A stretch of DNA of 64,000 nucleotides, taken from Amorphochlora amoebiformis (Eukaryota > Cercozoa > Chlorarachniophyceae). This document shows, piece after piece, positions 62,452 through 64,000 of the stretch (within the stretch, counting starts at the first letter, position 1; the number at the start of each line of letters is the position of its first letter). A program made the position numbers and the translations under genes. The notes below the pieces were generated by a model. It did not search any database and was not told the origin of the DNA. It saw only the letters and a program-made list of their open reading frames with translations. The stretch lies in the NCBI GenBank assembly GCA_054601695.1, contig BAAHQB010000213.1, positions 248,001 through 312,000 of the forward strand. The letters are read 5' to 3'.

Positions 62452-63270
62452 ATGGGGTCCTTCCGGGTACTCATTTGGGTGTGCAGCTTTACGGTGGTCG
62501 TGTCGGTGGTGAAGAGTGTGTTTCGAAGCTCAGCAACGACCTCTCATCCGCGCACGTCAAGATGCAAAGCCATTTCCAGGATGCTCTCCATCTCCATCGA
62601 AAGATCATCCATCCCCGTATCCGTCCTCTCCACATCGAGACATGTCGCAACCACAACGCGTGCTGGTCAAGACAGCGGTAACTCGAACGCAGTCCAAACC
62701 AGCAAGTCTCCCGAATGGGCCCTCAAGGCTACTCGCTGCGCTAACCATGCCTCGCCTGACGGCACCGTGGTTGGAGTCATGTGCTCTTTCAAGGTGAAAG
62801 AGGAACACGTACAAGAATTCATCGCAGAGGCTATTACCAATGCCAAAGCATCGCTACAAAATGAACCCGATTGTCTAAGATTCGACGTCATTCAGGTCAT
62901 ATTTTAATGAATATATGTACATATATCTGTACACATATACATATATGTGAATGCACTATATGTGAGAATAAGTATGTACAAGTACATGTATGTACATGTA
63001 TATCAATAAACATACATAATCTTCCACACACACACACATGTGTGTACACACACACACACATGTGTGTACACACACACACATGTGTGTGTTTGTGTGTGTG
63101 TGTTAGGTATGTATTTAGAAGTATGTGTGCTTGTGAGTGCATATAAGTACAAACGTATGTGAAGCATGTAAAGTTATAAATGTATGTAAAAAGGCATATG
63201 TTTATGATATGTTTGGTGGAAATATCTTTCTCAGGACTCCAAAACTCCCACCAAGATAGCTTTTTGCGAG
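62452..63270 (+). CDS. ABM-domain (antibiotic biosynthesis monooxygenase-like) protein, 5' part
   Basis: Exon 62452-62895 starts at ATG and ends at GTCATTCAG|gtcata; exon 63235-63270 follows in phase 0 and ends at TGCGAG|gtcaat. The first about 25 residues are hydrophobic with basic residues (FRVLIWVCSFTVVVSVVK), like a signal, membrane or organelle-targeting segment, followed by a Ser/Thr/Arg-rich stretch. The start of a dimeric alpha-beta ABM fold is clear: VVGVMCSFKVKEEHVQEF (strand 1, helix 1), AITNAKASLQNEPDCLRFDV (helix and strand 2), then DSKTPTKIAFCE (strand 3). Such domains are cofactor-free monooxygenases, haem-degrading enzymes or stress proteins; the subtype cannot be set. The remaining exon(s) with helix 2 and strand 4 were not found before the window edge, and a dispersed repeat fills the next intron. 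Confidence 0.78.
62998..63110. repeat. CA/TG palindromic repeat
   Basis: Three tandem units of cacacacacacatgtgtgtaca, each a near-perfect inverted repeat of (CA)n and (TG)n, lie in intron 1 of the ABM gene. They could form hairpins. Confidence 0.85.
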
Positions 63271-63372
63271 GTCAATCAATATTTAGATATACATACATAT
63301 ATTACATTATATACATATATATATATATATACCTTTTGTACATGTATATACACGTATTAACATATATTCCTA

Positions 63373-63410
<38 letters not shown>

Positions 63411-63411
63411 C

Positions 63412-63790
63412 ACTCTCTTGTTGAGTAGAAGAGTGTTTTTTTGTTTGTAGTTGGTTTGCGTGATGTTATTGTCGTGCTAGCCCGTTTGGAACTTTCCGTT
63501 TGCAGCAGCTACTTCATTAGTAAGTCTATCAAGCACTTTGGCAATAAAGACAGTCCTTCAATGGGCTCTTTGAGTCTTGTCTCCGTCCATTGGTAAGTCT
63601 ATCAAGCTCTTTACCAATATTACCACTCCTTCGTTCCCCCTTTTTAAGTGTAAATTGAAGTTGGTGGGTCTCGAAGAAGGATAGCGAAGTTGAGAGTTTG
63701 CAGCAAAGGATTAGTATCACAGCGAAGTTGAGGTTTCACGCCAGATCATCACTATATCTCAAAACTGGGCCTTCATCATCGTACCCATCT
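63412..63790. repeat. Dispersed repeat, copy B (in the ABM gene region)
   Basis: It starts ctcttgttgagtagaagag, continues tttttttgtttgtagttggtttgcgtga, has two internal units with aagtctatcaagc and gggctctttgagtcttgtc, and ends ccttcatcatcgtacccat. All parts occur in the same order and strand in copy A (8331-9105), which is longer because of more internal units. Both copies are framed by (TA)n or (CA)n. Confidence 0.8.
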
Positions 63791-63792
63791 AT

Positions 63793-63869
<77 letters not shown>

Positions 63870-64000
63870 TAATATATAAACATATATATATATGTGTGTG
63901 TGTGTGTGTGCGTGTGTGTGTATGCTGTGTGATGTTGCATACGTATATTTTGTGTGTGTGCGTGTATGTGTATTATATGTGTATATGTATACATATATAT

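Overview
The window is nuclear DNA of an intron-rich eukaryote, most likely a protist or alga rather than an animal, land plant or fungus. Genes are cut into many short exons (typically 30-150 bp, some 12-13 bp) by GT-AG introns packed with (TA)n and other simple repeats. A Ty1/copia LTR retrotransposon sits in one intron. No bacterial operons, rRNA, tRNA or CRISPR were seen. I assembled exons by hand from reading frame, splice-site phase and recognised protein motifs. The species cannot be named from this sequence.

Layout from left to right. 1-2339: AT-repeat DNA with no gene I can defend. 2340-3354 (+): start of a small secreted Cys-rich protein. 5354-17191 (-): a complete 17-exon gene for the GTPase DRG1/Rbg1 (369 codons spread over 11.8 kb). 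18661-20500 (-): a 4-exon PH-domain protein (265 aa). 20667-49689 (-): one giant gene of about 55 exons, with an N-terminal PDZ domain, a long Ser/Pro/Lys-rich linker and a CLU (clustered-mitochondria)-like central region. It may be two genes, because one junction near 42.4-43.3 kb is unresolved. The copia element (35292-38948) lies inside one of its introns, in the opposite orientation. 49987-50424 (+): a small two-exon candidate, divergent from the PDZ gene. 52216-57401 (+): a 10-exon gene for a second, unrelated PH-like protein (264 aa). 57.5-58.0 kb: a CTAG-rich island. 57973-58572 (-): an unknown ORF. 58985-60720 (-): thioester-reductase/fatty-acyl-reductase-like coding with broken frames. 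60869-62305 (-): exons of a CxxC...CxxC protein. 62452-63270 (+): the 5' part of an ABM-type monooxygenase-domain protein. 63412-63790: a second copy of a dispersed repeat also found at 8331-9105.

The most striking pattern is that many minisatellites here are seeded by the adjacent splice site or exon. In at least ten introns the repeat unit is a copy of the neighbouring exon end plus its splice donor, of the acceptor plus exon start, or of a whole small exon. This produces arrays of decoy splice sites and truncated decoy exons beside the functional one. In DRG1 the functional copy can be told apart because only it encodes the conserved residues and keeps the donor.

The genes suggest cytoskeletal, signalling and translation housekeeping (DRG1, PH, PDZ-CLU) on the left and middle, and a small group of reductase and monooxygenase-like enzymes on the right. 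Nothing shows that they act in one pathway.
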